Source: JBFWIW01 sp050253535 (GTDB lineage: Bacteria > Bacillota > Clostridia > Oscillospirales > Oscillospiraceae). Taken from it: 64,000 bases of DNA. A model generated the notes under the pieces. It worked only from the letters and a program-made list of their open reading frames with translations. It was not told where the DNA came from and made no database searches. The stretch is taken from NCBI GenBank assembly GCA_050253535.1, contig JBFWIW010000001.1, positions 1 to 64,000 on the forward strand, read 5' to 3'. Position numbers and translations under genes: made by a program. Of the stretch, positions 33,101 to 41,641 are shown piece after piece; position 1 is the stretch's first letter, and each line of letters begins with the position of its first letter.

Positions 33101-33611
33101 AGGCGAATTTAAGGATGATCAGCAGATAACTGTTGCCGGGGTCATATCAGCCGTGAAGACCAAGACGACGCGCAACAATTCGCTCATGGCGTATATAACA
33201 ATCGAGGACGGCAGCGGCTCGATGGAACTTCTCGCGTTCCAACGGGCTCTCGATCAGTGCGGCGGCTACCTGCGCGAAGGCGTGCCGGTTATCATAAAGG
33301 GCAGGCTTTCCGTCCGCGACGAAAAAGAGCCGCAGATAGTTGTTGACACAGTGCGTCCGCTCTCCGATCTTGACCCTCTGCCGGGAGAGGCGCGGAAAAT
33401 CGAAAAGAAACTCTATGTAAAGATACCGTCGGAGTCGGACCCAGCATATGAGCGGTTAAAGCTCATACTGATCATGTTTCCCGGCGATGAACAGATGGTG
33501 CTTTATTTTGAGGATAAAAAGAAAAAGCTGGGCGCAAAATGCGCCATCCACCAAGCGCTCGTAAAGGAACTGGAGGATATGCTCGGACCCGGCAGCGTGG
33601 TGGTAAAATAA
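30147..33611 (+). CDS. dnaE: DNA polymerase III alpha subunit, DnaE type
   Basis: 1154 residues. An N-terminal PHP domain (HLHVHSEYSLLDGACRI, VTDHGVMYG), then the C-family polymerase core with GPGRGSAAGSVASYCL and the catalytic aspartates in MPDIDIDF, fingers (YEEQVIEIFRRLGG-like YQEQVIEIF), a tandem HhH region and a C-terminal OB fold (ITVAGVISAVKTKTTRNNS). DnaE works beside PolC in low-GC Gram-positives, extending primers. ATG 30147 with AAAGGA 12 bases upstream. It lies immediately after a terminator, so its expression probably depends on readthrough. Confidence 0.97.
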   Translation: MSFVHLHVHSEYSLLDGACRIGGLVSRAKELGQSAIAVTDHGVMYGTIAFYKEAKKRGIKPIIGCEVYVAPASRFDREHSEDASGYHLVLLCKNEEGYKNLCRLVSLAFTEGFYIKPRIDMASLKKYAGGLIALSACLGGEVPKLLSRGDYDGARRRALEMREIFGADSYYLELQDHGVAEQKPVNEGLIRIHHETGIPLVVTNDAHYLTREDAEGQDILLCIQTGKAVSDENRMRFETEEFYIKSEEEMRALFPEFAEAADNTQKIADMCSLEFEFGRYHLPEFELPAGETAEHYLEKLCLEGFSKRYGDDEKIKKQLYYELDMINRMGFTDYFLIVSDFIAFAKGEGIPVGPGRGSAAGSVASYCLGITDVDPIKYSLFFERFLNPERVSMPDIDIDFCERRRGEVIDYVKRKYGADKVAQIVTFNTLKAKNAVRSVSKALSLTFAEENELAKTIPGELGMTIEKALSSSKQLREMCENDPRVKKVIDVARMIEGMPKDSGTHAAGVVITRDPVYTYVPLTLSKKDDSIATQYVMTTLEELGLLKMDFLGLRNLTVIDDAQREIMKSIPGFSIKDIPDDDRETYDMLSAGKTSGVFQMESTGITSVCTGMQPQSIEDITAIIALYRPGPMESIPRFIESKKNPKKISYKHPLLEPILDVTYGCIVYQEQVIEIFRRLGGFSLGQADMIRRAMSKKKQAEIVKERKTFIDGDPERGICGAVSNGVPRDIAGSIYDEILDFANYAFNKAHAVAYAIISYQTAYLKCHYPREYMAALMSSVLDLPDKVSEYTAECRDMGIKLLPPDVNESNDSFSVAGDHIRYGLVAVKNIGRGFIKSVMAERESGGRFMAFDEFCERMYGSDLNRRALESLIKCGGFDSLGYRRSQLMRVCGAVLENIADSRRKNVEGQLDMFGMAQEVQDTKKSGLALPDIPEYTPRELMAMEREVTGLYLTGHPMDEYRAPAKTAGAVSIGRILSAFAEESDTGEFKDDQQITVAGVISAVKTKTTRNNSLMAYITIEDGSGSMELLAFQRALDQCGGYLREGVPVIIKGRLSVRDEKEPQIVVDTVRPLSDLDPLPGEARKIEKKLYVKIPSESDPAYERLKLILIMFPGDEQMVLYFEDKKKKLGAKCAIHQALVKELEDMLGPGSVVVK

Positions 33612-33634
33612 GCAGAAAGAGAGTTTTTTACAGC

Positions 33635-34567
33635 ATGGTTTACGGTAATATTCTTGAAGCAATAGGACACACCCCGATGGTTCGCCTCGGGCGGATGACA
33701 GGCCCCGACAGCGCCGAGGTACTTGTAAAATTTGAGGGCTTGAATGTGGGCGGTTCAATAAAGACACGAACGGCGTACAACATGATATGCGACGCCGAAA
33801 AACGCGGAATACTAAACGAAAATTCGATAATCGTCGAGCCGACGAGCGGCAATCAGGGCATAGGACTCTCACTGGTCGGCGCGGTCAAGGGATATAAGAC
33901 AGTCATAATAATGCCGGACTCAGTCAGCGAGGAGAGACGCAAGCTTATTAAACACTACGGCGCGGAAGTAAAGCTTATACACGACGGCGGGGATATCGGA
34001 AAGTGCATAGCAGAGTGTCTTGCGACCGCGCTCTCCATGCGGGACGAGGACCCGAACGTCTTTGTACCTCAACAGTTTGAAAACCCTGCAAATCCGATGG
34101 TGCATAAGCACCACACCGGGCTTGAGATACTGGAACAGGTCGCGGGTCCCATCCATGGGTTCTGCAGCGGCGTCGGTACCGGCGGTACGATAAGCGGCAT
34201 AGGGGAGACGTTAAAGGCGCTCAATCCGGACATGGAGATATGGGCGGTAGAGCCCGAGAACGCCGCCATTCTTGCGGGCGGCAACATCGGCACCCACCTG
34301 CAGATGGGAATAGGTGACGGGCTCATTCCGGAAAATCTCAACCTTAACATTTATAACCATATCTATATCGTTACCGACGACGAGGCGATAGATACGGCGC
34401 GCCGCCTCGCACGCGAGGAGGGACTCCTCTGCGGTATATCCAGCGGTACGAACGTAGCCGCCGCACTGCACCTCGCCGAAAAGCTGGGAAAGGGGAAAAC
34501 GGTCGTTACCGTCCTCCCGGATACGGCTGAGAGATATTTTTCAACTCCGCTTTTTGAAAATGAGTGA
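33635..34567 (+). CDS. cysK: Cysteine synthase (O-acetylserine sulfhydrylase)
   Basis: PLP enzyme making cysteine from O-acetylserine and sulfide. 310 residues. The PLP lysine lies in VGGSIKTRTAYNM (usual motif GSVKDR), then PTSGNQGIGLSLVGA, GTGGTISGIGETL for the phosphate, and the C-terminal SSGTNVAAAL. ATG at 33635 begins MVYGNILEAIGHTPMVRLG; open codons upstream overlap dnaE. AAGAGAG lies 11 bases upstream, a weak site. 23 bases after dnaE, possibly co-transcribed. Confidence 0.95.
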   Translation: MVYGNILEAIGHTPMVRLGRMTGPDSAEVLVKFEGLNVGGSIKTRTAYNMICDAEKRGILNENSIIVEPTSGNQGIGLSLVGAVKGYKTVIIMPDSVSEERRKLIKHYGAEVKLIHDGGDIGKCIAECLATALSMRDEDPNVFVPQQFENPANPMVHKHHTGLEILEQVAGPIHGFCSGVGTGGTISGIGETLKALNPDMEIWAVEPENAAILAGGNIGTHLQMGIGDGLIPENLNLNIYNHIYIVTDDEAIDTARRLAREEGLLCGISSGTNVAAALHLAEKLGKGKTVVTVLPDTAERYFSTPLFENE

Positions 34568-34591
34568 ATATAAAACAAATCGCGGCACAGC

Positions 34592-34634
34592 AAAAAACGG
34601 CTTCCGGGGCAAATGCCTCAGGAGGCCGTTTTTT
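34592..34634. terminator. Terminator between cysK and the FAD protein
   Basis: AAAAAACGGC (34592-34601) pairs with GCCGTTTTTT (34625-34634); a further TCC/GGA extends the stem. A and T tracts on both sides make it work in both directions. Confidence 0.85.
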
Positions 34635-34661
34635 AGTCATAACGGATGGGTAATATGGACA

Positions 34662-36254
34662 TTAAAGGGATGAAGATAAGCTTTTGCACAGAGCTTCGGC
34701 ACATTTTATGCCATCCACGGCGGCGGAGGTTATCCCTCCGGCGTATCCCGCGCCCTCACCGGCCGGATAGATACCTTTTACACTTGCGCAGAAATCGCCG
34801 TCCCGCACAATGCGCAGGGGGCTGGACGATCGGGTCTCGACAGCCGTCAGCACCGCGTCGGGGGAGGCGAAGCCGCGTATTTTCTTATCCATCAAAGGAA
34901 GCGCCTCTGCTATCGCCTTGCAGACGAAACCGGGGAGGACATCCCACAGGCTGCACCAATTTACGCCGGGCATATATGTCGGCTTGACGCGCCCGGGTTT
35001 TTTTGACGGCTTCCCGGACAGAAAATCTTTTACCAGCTGCGCCGGCGCGCGGTATCCGCCGCCTCCTCCGGCAAAGGCGGCTTTTTCGAGCCGGGACTGA
35101 AAATCCACGCCGCCGAAGATATCTTCTCCGAAATCCACCGGCGATACGCCGACCAGAAGCCCGCCGTTTATATTTTTTCCGTCACGCGCGTATTCGCTCA
35201 TACCGTTGGTGACGACCGTGCCCTCTTCGCTCGCCGCGGCGACAACACTGCCGCCGGGGCATACACAGAAAGTGTAAACGGACCGCCCATCCGGAAGATG
35301 AACGGACAGCTTGTAGTCTGAGGCCGGGAGAGTCCCGAGCGTTGCCGCCTCGCCATACTGCGCGAGGTCGACATCAGCCTGCAGGTGCTCAATCCGGACG
35401 CCGACGGCAAAGCTTTTCGGCTGGAGTACGACACCATGCTCGTGAAGCATTCGGAATGTGTCGCGGGCCGAATTGCCGGGCGCTAAAACGAGGCGGCCGG
35501 TTTTAAGTTCATATTTATCGCTCCCGCTTAAGACTTTAATTGCGGAGAGCCTCCCGTCTGCGGCTGTGATGCCCGCCATCACGTGCCCGAAGCGCACGTC
35601 ACAGCCGAGCGCAATCAGGTGAAGACGGATATTTTTTACGATTTCTCTCAGGTTTCCGGTGCCGATATGGGGCTTTGCGAGATAGAGGATATCCTCCGGC
35701 GCGCCGTATTTAACCAAGCTGCGGATTACAAAGGAAATCCGTTCATCGTTTATCCCGGTTGTGAGCTTCCCGTCCGAAAATGTGCCCGCCCCGCCCTCTC
35801 CAAATTGGACGTTTGAAGTGATGTCAAGCTTCCCGTCCCGCCAGAAGCGCTCAACGTCGGACGCGCGCTCTTCGACCGGTCTGCCCCTCTCGAGTATTAT
35901 CGGCGGGATTCCGGCCTCTGCGAGGCACAGGGCGGCAAAAAGTCCAGCGGGACCCATGCCGATCACAACGGGGCGGTTTTCGAATCTGGGATTCGAGTAA
36001 GGAAAAGAATAGACTTTTTCCTCAAAAACCTCCGCTTTTTTACAGTACGCCAGCGCGCGGTCTTCATCTTTTAAGCTGACGGCCGCGGTATATACGAAGT
36101 GTACGTCGTTTTTTCTCCGCGAGTCGACGGATAATTTCTTGATTTCCAGCGTGAGTATATCTTTTTCCGGTGTTCCGAGCGCGGCGGCTACGGCGGGCAA
36201 AAGCCCGTCTTTTCCTTCTTTTGCCGGTATTTTGATGTTCGATATTTTGAGCAT
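34662..36254 (-). CDS. FAD-dependent dehydrogenase of the COG2509 type
   Basis: 530 residues. An N-terminal domain of about 85 residues (LKISNIKIPAKEG) precedes the FAD Rossmann start VIGMGPAGLFAALCLAEAG and ERGRPVEERASDVERFW; later GGAGTFSDGKL, VLAPGNSARDTF, and the C-terminal PAGEGAGYAGGITSAAVDG. The family is conserved in Firmicutes but its substrate is unknown to me; the N-terminal domain and FAD region resemble HI0933-like and NAD(FAD)-utilising dehydrogenases. ATG 36254 is preferred over an in-frame start 12 codons upstream because AAAGGAAAT precedes it. Divergent from the QueG-like gene. Confidence 0.8.
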   Translation of the reverse strand: MLKISNIKIPAKEGKDGLLPAVAAALGTPEKDILTLEIKKLSVDSRRKNDVHFVYTAAVSLKDEDRALAYCKKAEVFEEKVYSFPYSNPRFENRPVVIGMGPAGLFAALCLAEAGIPPIILERGRPVEERASDVERFWRDGKLDITSNVQFGEGGAGTFSDGKLTTGINDERISFVIRSLVKYGAPEDILYLAKPHIGTGNLREIVKNIRLHLIALGCDVRFGHVMAGITAADGRLSAIKVLSGSDKYELKTGRLVLAPGNSARDTFRMLHEHGVVLQPKSFAVGVRIEHLQADVDLAQYGEAATLGTLPASDYKLSVHLPDGRSVYTFCVCPGGSVVAAASEEGTVVTNGMSEYARDGKNINGGLLVGVSPVDFGEDIFGGVDFQSRLEKAAFAGGGGGYRAPAQLVKDFLSGKPSKKPGRVKPTYMPGVNWCSLWDVLPGFVCKAIAEALPLMDKKIRGFASPDAVLTAVETRSSSPLRIVRDGDFCASVKGIYPAGEGAGYAGGITSAAVDGIKCAEALCKSLSSSL

Positions 36255-36366
36255 GAAGACTATTTCCTTTACAAAGTGACATTTTCGCACAGTGTTGGCA
36301 AAACCTTTTCGGCCTGTTGACGGAGGGTTTCTACAACTATATAATAACCGGAAAGGGGGCTTTGAA

Positions 36367-37167
36367 ATGACGAAGGAAGAACTGCTCTCAGCGTTTACCC
36401 GGTATATGGACGAATCGCCGGAAAATTACTTATCAGCCGAAATTGCGATAAAACCGGAGCTCTCCGGTATGAGAATGTTTGAAACGCCGATCATGGGTGT
36501 TTCAAGAGCGGATCACGAATATTTTGCAAAATTCCGTGATCCCAATGTGGTGAGCGCCGATTACCTTCTGCCGTCTGACTGGCTCACCGGAGCCAGGTCG
36601 GTCGTGTCCTTCTTTTTCCCGCAGGGGGAAGTCCCCAGAAAAACCAACAGGGAGGACAGAGCGGAACCTGCCGCCGCATGGCTGCACACAAGGATAGAGG
36701 GACAGATGTTCATAAATGGGGCCTCAAAGTATCTTTGCTCGCTTCTTGAAAGCGAGGGTTACGAAGCGGTCGCACCGTCGGTAGATCCCCGATTTGCCTC
36801 GGGCAATTTTAAAAGCAACTGGTCGGAGCGGCACACCGCCTATGTCTGCGGACTCGGCACCTTTGGACTCTCGAAGGGACTTATCACTGAAAAAGGCGTA
36901 TGCGGCAGATTTACAAGTATTATAACAACGGCTGTTTTAGAACCCACTCCATGGAAATACAAGGGCATATATGACAATTGCACCATGTGCGGGGCCTGCG
37001 TGAGGATGTGCCCTGCGGGTGCCATCTCAATTGAAAAGGGGAAGGATCATGTTGTCTGCTCTGCGTTTCTGAATGGGGTGAAAGCACGGTATGCCCCCCG
37101 TTACGGCTGCGGAAAATGCCAGGTGGCCGTCCCATGCGAGACGCGTATACCCCAAAAGAGGCAATAG
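36367..37167 (+). CDS. 4Fe-4S double-cluster protein, QueG-like (epoxyqueuosine-reductase-related)
   Basis: 266 residues. The C-terminal half has DNCTMCGACVRMCPAGAIS at about 205-220 and, later, CGKCQVAVPC, giving two ferredoxin-type clusters. The N-terminal half contains GARSVVSFFFPQ and GLGTFGLSKGLITEKGVCGRFTSI, both shared with QueG and its relatives. True QueG is about 380 residues with a HEAT-repeat tail, which is absent, so a corrinoid-type reductase of another function (for instance reductive-dehalogenase-related or a redox regulator) is as likely. ATG with AAAGGGGGC upstream. The stop codon lies within the terminator hairpin. Confidence 0.75.
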   Translation: MTKEELLSAFTRYMDESPENYLSAEIAIKPELSGMRMFETPIMGVSRADHEYFAKFRDPNVVSADYLLPSDWLTGARSVVSFFFPQGEVPRKTNREDRAEPAAAWLHTRIEGQMFINGASKYLCSLLESEGYEAVAPSVDPRFASGNFKSNWSERHTAYVCGLGTFGLSKGLITEKGVCGRFTSIITTAVLEPTPWKYKGIYDNCTMCGACVRMCPAGAISIEKGKDHVVCSAFLNGVKARYAPRYGCGKCQVAVPCETRIPQKRQ

Positions 37168-37178
37168 CCTCTTTTGGG
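37151..37178 (+). terminator. Terminator overlapping the QueG-like stop codon
   Basis: Perfect 12-bp stem CCCAAAAGAGGC / GCCTCTTTTGGG with AATA loop. The TAG stop sits in the loop. Confidence 0.75.
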
Positions 37179-37209
37179 ACCCCTATTATTTTAAATCCTC
37201 GGCCGAAAT

Positions 37210-37380
37210 GAATTCCGTTTCCCGCAGGACTTTTGTCCTGCGGGATCCCTTTTTGTCAAATTTCTTACAGCATCGAAGTGAATTCGCCGCTCACGCTTGT
37301 CGCATCCGCGACCGTCCATCTTCCGCTGGAACCCCAAGGTTTGCAAAGCGAACGCCTGTACGCCGCCATCAGGTGCTGCC
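37210..37380 (+). repeat. R2 dispersed repeat, copy a
   Basis: Matches the inverse of 59739-59896: GAATTCCGTTTCCC is identical, followed by CAGGAC, a shared AAATTTCTTAC, CCATCTT-C-TGG, CCCC-GGTTTG, and AACGC-TGT-CGCC. A hairpin CCCGCAGGAC/GTCCTGCGGG (37221-37244) followed by a T tract sits at its left end and can act as a terminator. The 250-base gap between the QueG-like gene and the exporter holds little else. A 34-codon frame on the minus strand (37265-37369) lies inside it. Confidence 0.6.
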
Positions 37381-37430
37381 AGATGGCGAATATTTAACTT
37401 GTTCTGTCGGAGAAGTGTTCCTCCAACAGC

Positions 37431-39326
37431 TTATTCAAGCTCAAAAGCGCCGGTATAGAGCTGATAGTATTTTCCCCTCTGCTCAATGAGTTGTTCATGG
37501 CTGCCGCGCTCTGTTATGCGGCCGCCGTCAAGGACGATTATGGCCTTGGAATTCATGACCGTACTGAGCCTGTGCGCTATGACAAAGACCGTGCGGTTTT
37601 GCATCAGGGCGTCCATGCCTTTCTGAACGAGCGCCTCGGTGCGTGTGTCTATGGATGAGGTTGCCTCGTCAAGTATCATAACAGGCGGGTCGGACACGGC
37701 GGCGCGCGCTATCGAAAGAAGTTGCCTCTGACCCTGCGAGAGGTCGGCTCCGCCGCCTGTAAGCAGGGTTTCGTACCCATGCGGAAGCATGGATATGAAG
37801 TCGTGGGCGTTTGCGAGCTTTGCCGCCCGTATGCACTCTTCATCAGTCGCGGAGAGGTTACCATAGCGGATATTGTCCATCACCGTACCGGTAAAGAGGT
37901 TAACGTCCTGCAGAACTACGCCGAGTGAGTGTCGCAGGTCGGGCTTTCTGATCTTATTGATGTTTATGCCGTCGTAGCGTATTTTGCCGTCCTCTATGCC
38001 GTAGAAGCGGTTGATGAGGTTCGTTATCGTGGTTTTACCCGCCCCGGTCGCGCCTACGAAGGCAAGCTTCTGTCCCGGCTTCGCGTACAGCGAGATATCG
38101 TGCAGGATTGGTTTTCCCTCCTCATATGAGAAGTCGACGTCAAAAAAGCGCACATCCCCGCAAAGCCTTGTGTATGTGACGGAACCATCACTGTGCGGAT
38201 ATTTCCATGCCCAGACGCCCGTGTGCTCCTTTGTCTCGGCTATCTCTCCGCTCCCGTCCTCTTTTGCGTTAACCAGCGTCACAAAGCCGTCATCCTCTTC
38301 CGGTTTCTCGTCAAGAAGCTCGAAGATGCGCTCCGCGCCGGCGAGCGCCATGGCTACAAAATTCACCTGCTGCGAGGCCTGATTGAATGGCATGCTGAAA
38401 TTTCTTGAAAGCTGCAGAAAGGACACTATCGTTCCCAGCGTGAGCCCGCCGGCCCCGCCTATCGCCATAAGACCTCCGGCTATCGCGACCGTAACGTATA
38501 GTAAATGTCCTAGATTTCCCATAATAGGCATCAGTATATTGGCGAAAATGTTTGCCGAGGCCGCGTTGCCGCAGAGCTCGTCGTTAAGCCCGGTAAAGTC
38601 GCTTTTAGCATGTTCCTCACGGCAAAACACCTTGACAACCTTCTGCCCGCTTATCATCTCCTCGATGAAGCCGTTTAACCGCCCAAGGGATTTCTGCTGG
38701 GCAACGAAATATGAGGAGCTCTTTCCGCCAACTTTTTTGACTACCGTAAGCTGGATGATAATGAACAGAACAACGATAAGAGAGAGCCTCACACTTAAGG
38801 CAGTCATAGATGTGAATACGACCACTATGGTGACGGCTGAGCTTATGAGGGCCGGTATGCTCTGCGATATGAGCTGCATGAGCGTATCCGTGTCGTTTGT
38901 GTAGCGGCTCATGACGTCTCCGTGTGTGTGGGTGTCGAAATACTTTATCGGCAGGGTCTGCATGCGGCTGAACATATCGTCCCGTATCTTTTTTAAGACG
39001 CCCTGAGATATCGTGACCATCAGCCGCTGATAAGCAAAGCCCGAGAGTATGCCGACGAGATAGATAAGGCCCATGAGAATTATAATTTTGAAGAGCTCGC
39101 CGAAGAGGTTGGCTCCCGAGAGCATAGGTTCAATATAGTTGTCAACGAGTACCTTCAGGAAGAGTGATGCCGATACAGTCGCCGCCGAGGATACGAGAAT
39201 GCAGCAGAGCACCATTATAAAGCGTTTTTTATACGAGGCGAATATATAGGAGAGAAGGCGCTTTATAGTTCCCTTCGCGTCTTTGGCGGCGCGGCGCGGT
39301 CCTTTATTATTCGGCTTCATTCTCAC
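37431..39326 (-). CDS. ABC exporter half-transporter, consensus ATPase subunit
   Basis: 631 residues: a six-helix exporter membrane domain (about 1-330), then an ATPase. Walker A is GATGAGKTT, the signature LSQGQRQLLSIARA (a common form of LSGGQ), and Walker B VMILDEATSSID has the catalytic glutamate. Between the two domains is an insert of about 45 residues (LVNAKEDGSGEIAETK ... WAWKYPHSDGSVTYT), known in this subfamily. It is the downstream partner of the next gene, which it overlaps by 20 bases, so the two form a heterodimer. Substrate unknown; drug or lipid export is usual. Confidence 0.92.
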   Translation of the reverse strand: MRMKPNNKGPRRAAKDAKGTIKRLLSYIFASYKKRFIMVLCCILVSSAATVSASLFLKVLVDNYIEPMLSGANLFGELFKIIILMGLIYLVGILSGFAYQRLMVTISQGVLKKIRDDMFSRMQTLPIKYFDTHTHGDVMSRYTNDTDTLMQLISQSIPALISSAVTIVVVFTSMTALSVRLSLIVVLFIIIQLTVVKKVGGKSSSYFVAQQKSLGRLNGFIEEMISGQKVVKVFCREEHAKSDFTGLNDELCGNAASANIFANILMPIMGNLGHLLYVTVAIAGGLMAIGGAGGLTLGTIVSFLQLSRNFSMPFNQASQQVNFVAMALAGAERIFELLDEKPEEDDGFVTLVNAKEDGSGEIAETKEHTGVWAWKYPHSDGSVTYTRLCGDVRFFDVDFSYEEGKPILHDISLYAKPGQKLAFVGATGAGKTTITNLINRFYGIEDGKIRYDGININKIRKPDLRHSLGVVLQDVNLFTGTVMDNIRYGNLSATDEECIRAAKLANAHDFISMLPHGYETLLTGGGADLSQGQRQLLSIARAAVSDPPVMILDEATSSIDTRTEALVQKGMDALMQNRTVFVIAHRLSTVMNSKAIIVLDGGRITERGSHEQLIEQRGKYYQLYTGAFELE

Positions 39327-41055
39327 TTCCCCCTTTCTGCTGGGACTCGTAAACCTCGCGGTAAATTCTGCTTTTTTTCATGAGTTCTTCATGCGTGCCG
39401 GTCTCTGATATGCGCCCCGATTCAAGGACGATTATTTTGTCCGCGTCCATGACCGAGGAGATGCGCTGGGTAATAATAAACTTTGTCGTCTCCGGCATGA
39501 AGTCGGAGAGGCTCTTGCGTATCTGCGCGTCGGTTCTCGTATCCACGGCGGAGGTCGAATCGTCGAGAATAAGAATTTTCGGCTTTTTCAGCAGAGCCCT
39601 GGCTATGCAGAGCCTCTGCTTCTGGCCGCCGGATACATTGGTGCCGCCCTGTTCTATGTAGGTGTCGTATCCCCCCGGCATCTCGCGGATAAAGCCGTCC
39701 GCCTGGGCGAGGCGGCAGACGTACTCCATCTCATCGTCCGTCGCATCTTCGTTCCCCCAGCGCAGGTTGTCCCTGATCGTTCCGGAGAAGAGTTCGTTTT
39801 TCTGCAGAACGACGGATACGCTGTTTCTCAGGGTTTCCATGTCATACCGTCTGACGTCGGCTCCGCCGACGGAGACGGAGCCTTCCGCTACGTCATAAAG
39901 GCGCGGGATAAGAGATACAAGAGTAGATTTGGATGAACCGGTGCCGCCTATAATGCCGACAGTCTCGCCGGATTTTATATCGAGATTGATATCAAAAAGG
40001 CACAGCTTGTCACCTTTTTTTCCATAGCCGAAGGAGACATTTCTGAAGCTTACGGACCCGTCCCCGACTTCGTATATGGGATTCTCCGGGTTCCTGAGGT
40101 CGGTCTCTTCGGAGAGAAGTTCCGTGACCCTCTTTGCGGAGGCGCGGGAAATGATTATCATGACGAAGACCATTGAGAGCATCATAAGGCTAATGAGCAT
40201 CTGCATCATGTAGGTGATAAGGCCGGTGAGCCCGCCTGTCGTGAGTTCGGTCGACCCGCTGCCAACGATTATTTTCGCCCCAAACCAGGATATGAGCAGC
40301 ATGCAGACGTACACGACCGCCTGCATCAGCGGCATGTTGAAGGCGACGATTTTCTGCGCCTTTGAGAAGTGGGCATATATCTCGTTCGATACGGAGCCGA
40401 ACTTCTCCTTTTCGTAATCCTCACGCACAAAGGATTTAACTACGCGGATGCCGCGCAGATTCTCCTGGACCACGTTGTTAAGCTTGTCGTAGGTTTTGAA
40501 CACTTTTTCGAATATCGGGTGGGCGTAAAATATAATGATATACAGGCCGACAGCCAGTACGGGTATAGCGCCCAGAAATATGAGGGAAAGGCGTTTATTT
40601 ATTTCAAACGCCATTACGAGCGAAAAAATCAGCATGACCGGTGAGCGGACCGCAACTCTTATTATCATCATGAAGGCGTTCTGGATGTTTGTCACGTCGG
40701 TGGTGAGCCGCGTCACGATGCTCGCAGTCGAGAACCTGTCGATGCTGGAAAACGAAAAGCCCTGCACCTTTTTGAACATGTCGCTCCTCAGGTTTTTGGC
40801 AAAACCGGCTGCGGCTATTGCTGCGCTTCTGCCGGCGAGCGCGCCGAAGACGAGGGAGAACAGCGCCATCCCGAGGAGCGAAAACCCAAGCTTAAGGATG
40901 ATGCTTTTTGAGCCGGGTTCGATTCCATTATCTATGAGACTTGCCATTATGAGCGGTATGAGGCATTCAATCAGAACCTCGAACGTAACGAAAACGGGCG
41001 AAAGTATCGCGTTTTTCTTATATTCGCGTATGCACCCCGCGAAGCGTTTTATCAT
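39307..41055 (-). CDS. ABC exporter half-transporter, degenerate ATPase subunit
   Basis: 582 residues with an N-terminal six-helix domain and a C-terminal ATPase. Walker A GGTGSSKST, signature NVSGGQKQRLCIARA, and Walker B LILDDSTSAVD, in which the catalytic glutamate is aspartate. Such a degenerate site paired with an intact one is the mark of heterodimeric exporters (BmrCD, LmrCD, TM287/288). ATG with AAGGAG 8 bases upstream. First gene of the two-gene operon, with a perfect consensus promoter, divergent from mrnC. Confidence 0.92.
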   Translation of the reverse strand: MIKRFAGCIREYKKNAILSPVFVTFEVLIECLIPLIMASLIDNGIEPGSKSIILKLGFSLLGMALFSLVFGALAGRSAAIAAAGFAKNLRSDMFKKVQGFSFSSIDRFSTASIVTRLTTDVTNIQNAFMMIIRVAVRSPVMLIFSLVMAFEINKRLSLIFLGAIPVLAVGLYIIIFYAHPIFEKVFKTYDKLNNVVQENLRGIRVVKSFVREDYEKEKFGSVSNEIYAHFSKAQKIVAFNMPLMQAVVYVCMLLISWFGAKIIVGSGSTELTTGGLTGLITYMMQMLISLMMLSMVFVMIIISRASAKRVTELLSEETDLRNPENPIYEVGDGSVSFRNVSFGYGKKGDKLCLFDINLDIKSGETVGIIGGTGSSKSTLVSLIPRLYDVAEGSVSVGGADVRRYDMETLRNSVSVVLQKNELFSGTIRDNLRWGNEDATDDEMEYVCRLAQADGFIREMPGGYDTYIEQGGTNVSGGQKQRLCIARALLKKPKILILDDSTSAVDTRTDAQIRKSLSDFMPETTKFIITQRISSVMDADKIIVLESGRISETGTHEELMKKSRIYREVYESQQKGGSENEAE

Positions 41056-41117
41056 TGGTTTTCTCCTTCTTAAAAACAGAACAGGTGAATATATGTCATG
41101 CCGTATTATGCTTATGC

Positions 41118-41146
41118 ATTATATTAGGATAAAATTTTAATGTCAA
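41118..41146 (-). promoter_or_regulatory. Perfect consensus promoter of the ABC exporter operon
   Basis: Minus strand TTGACA (41146-41141), 17-base spacer, TATAAT (41123-41118): both boxes match sigma-A consensus exactly. Confidence 0.9.
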
Positions 41147-41163
41147 TGAACTAAGCAAAACAA

Positions 41164-41192
41164 ATGACAGAAGAATAATATTGTGGTACAAT
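41164..41192 (+). promoter_or_regulatory. Promoter of mrnC-rqcH
   Basis: ATGACA (41164-41169), 17-base spacer, TACAAT (41187-41192). It overlaps the GTG at 41183, which rules that codon out as the start of mrnC. Confidence 0.7.
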
Positions 41193-41236
41193 CACCAAAA
41201 GGGCCTTTACGGACAAAGTATTCGGAGCTGATTGAT

Positions 41237-41641
41237 TTGACCGACTATTTTAATATTAAACTCGGAGAAGACGAGATAAGAAATATCTCAAGTCTTGGCC
41301 TCGCCCACCTTGGCGACGCCGTATTTGAGCTTATGGTGAGGACGTGGCTCTGCGAGCACGGCAAAGAGACGTCAAAGGGACTGCACCGGGCGGCAGTTTC
41401 CCGTGTTGCGGCGCCGGCGCAGGCGAAAGCTATGCAGAGGCTTTTTTCCATCCTGACCGCAGAAGAGACGGCTGTCTTTAAACGCGGGCGCAATGCGCGC
41501 GTGAATTCCGTGCCGGCACATTCTACCCTTGAAGAGTACCATGAGGCGACCGGCATGGAGGCACTTTTCGGATACCTGTATTTAAAGGGCCGGACAGACA
41601 GATTAAACGAACTTTTTGCCGCAGCAATGGAGGTAAATTAA
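41237..41641 (+). CDS. mrnC: Mini-ribonuclease III
   Basis: RNase III catalytic domain without the dsRNA-binding domain; matures 23S rRNA ends in Firmicutes. 134 residues from TTG 41237. LAHLGDAVFELMVRTW holds the catalytic acid of motif LGDAVYE; the second acid is in TGMEALFGYLYL (usual E-A-L-x-G-Y-L). The start codon is decided by GGAG 8 bases upstream and by the promoter over the alternative GTG at 41183. The stop abuts the rqcH start (TAAGTG). Confidence 0.9.
   Translation: MTDYFNIKLGEDEIRNISSLGLAHLGDAVFELMVRTWLCEHGKETSKGLHRAAVSRVAAPAQAKAMQRLFSILTAEETAVFKRGRNARVNSVPAHSTLEEYHEATGMEALFGYLYLKGRTDRLNELFAAAMEVN

Noticed and set aside
37091..37489. 132-codon frame between the QueG-like gene and the ABC exporter
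   Set aside because: It runs across a terminator, an R2 repeat and the antisense end of the exporter gene, with no ribosome site or recognisable domain.
41183..41236. GTG at 41183 as the mrnC start
   Set aside because: It overlaps the -10 box TACAAT (41187-41192), so it would lie upstream of the transcript. TTG 41237 has a ribosome site and fits the family N-terminus.
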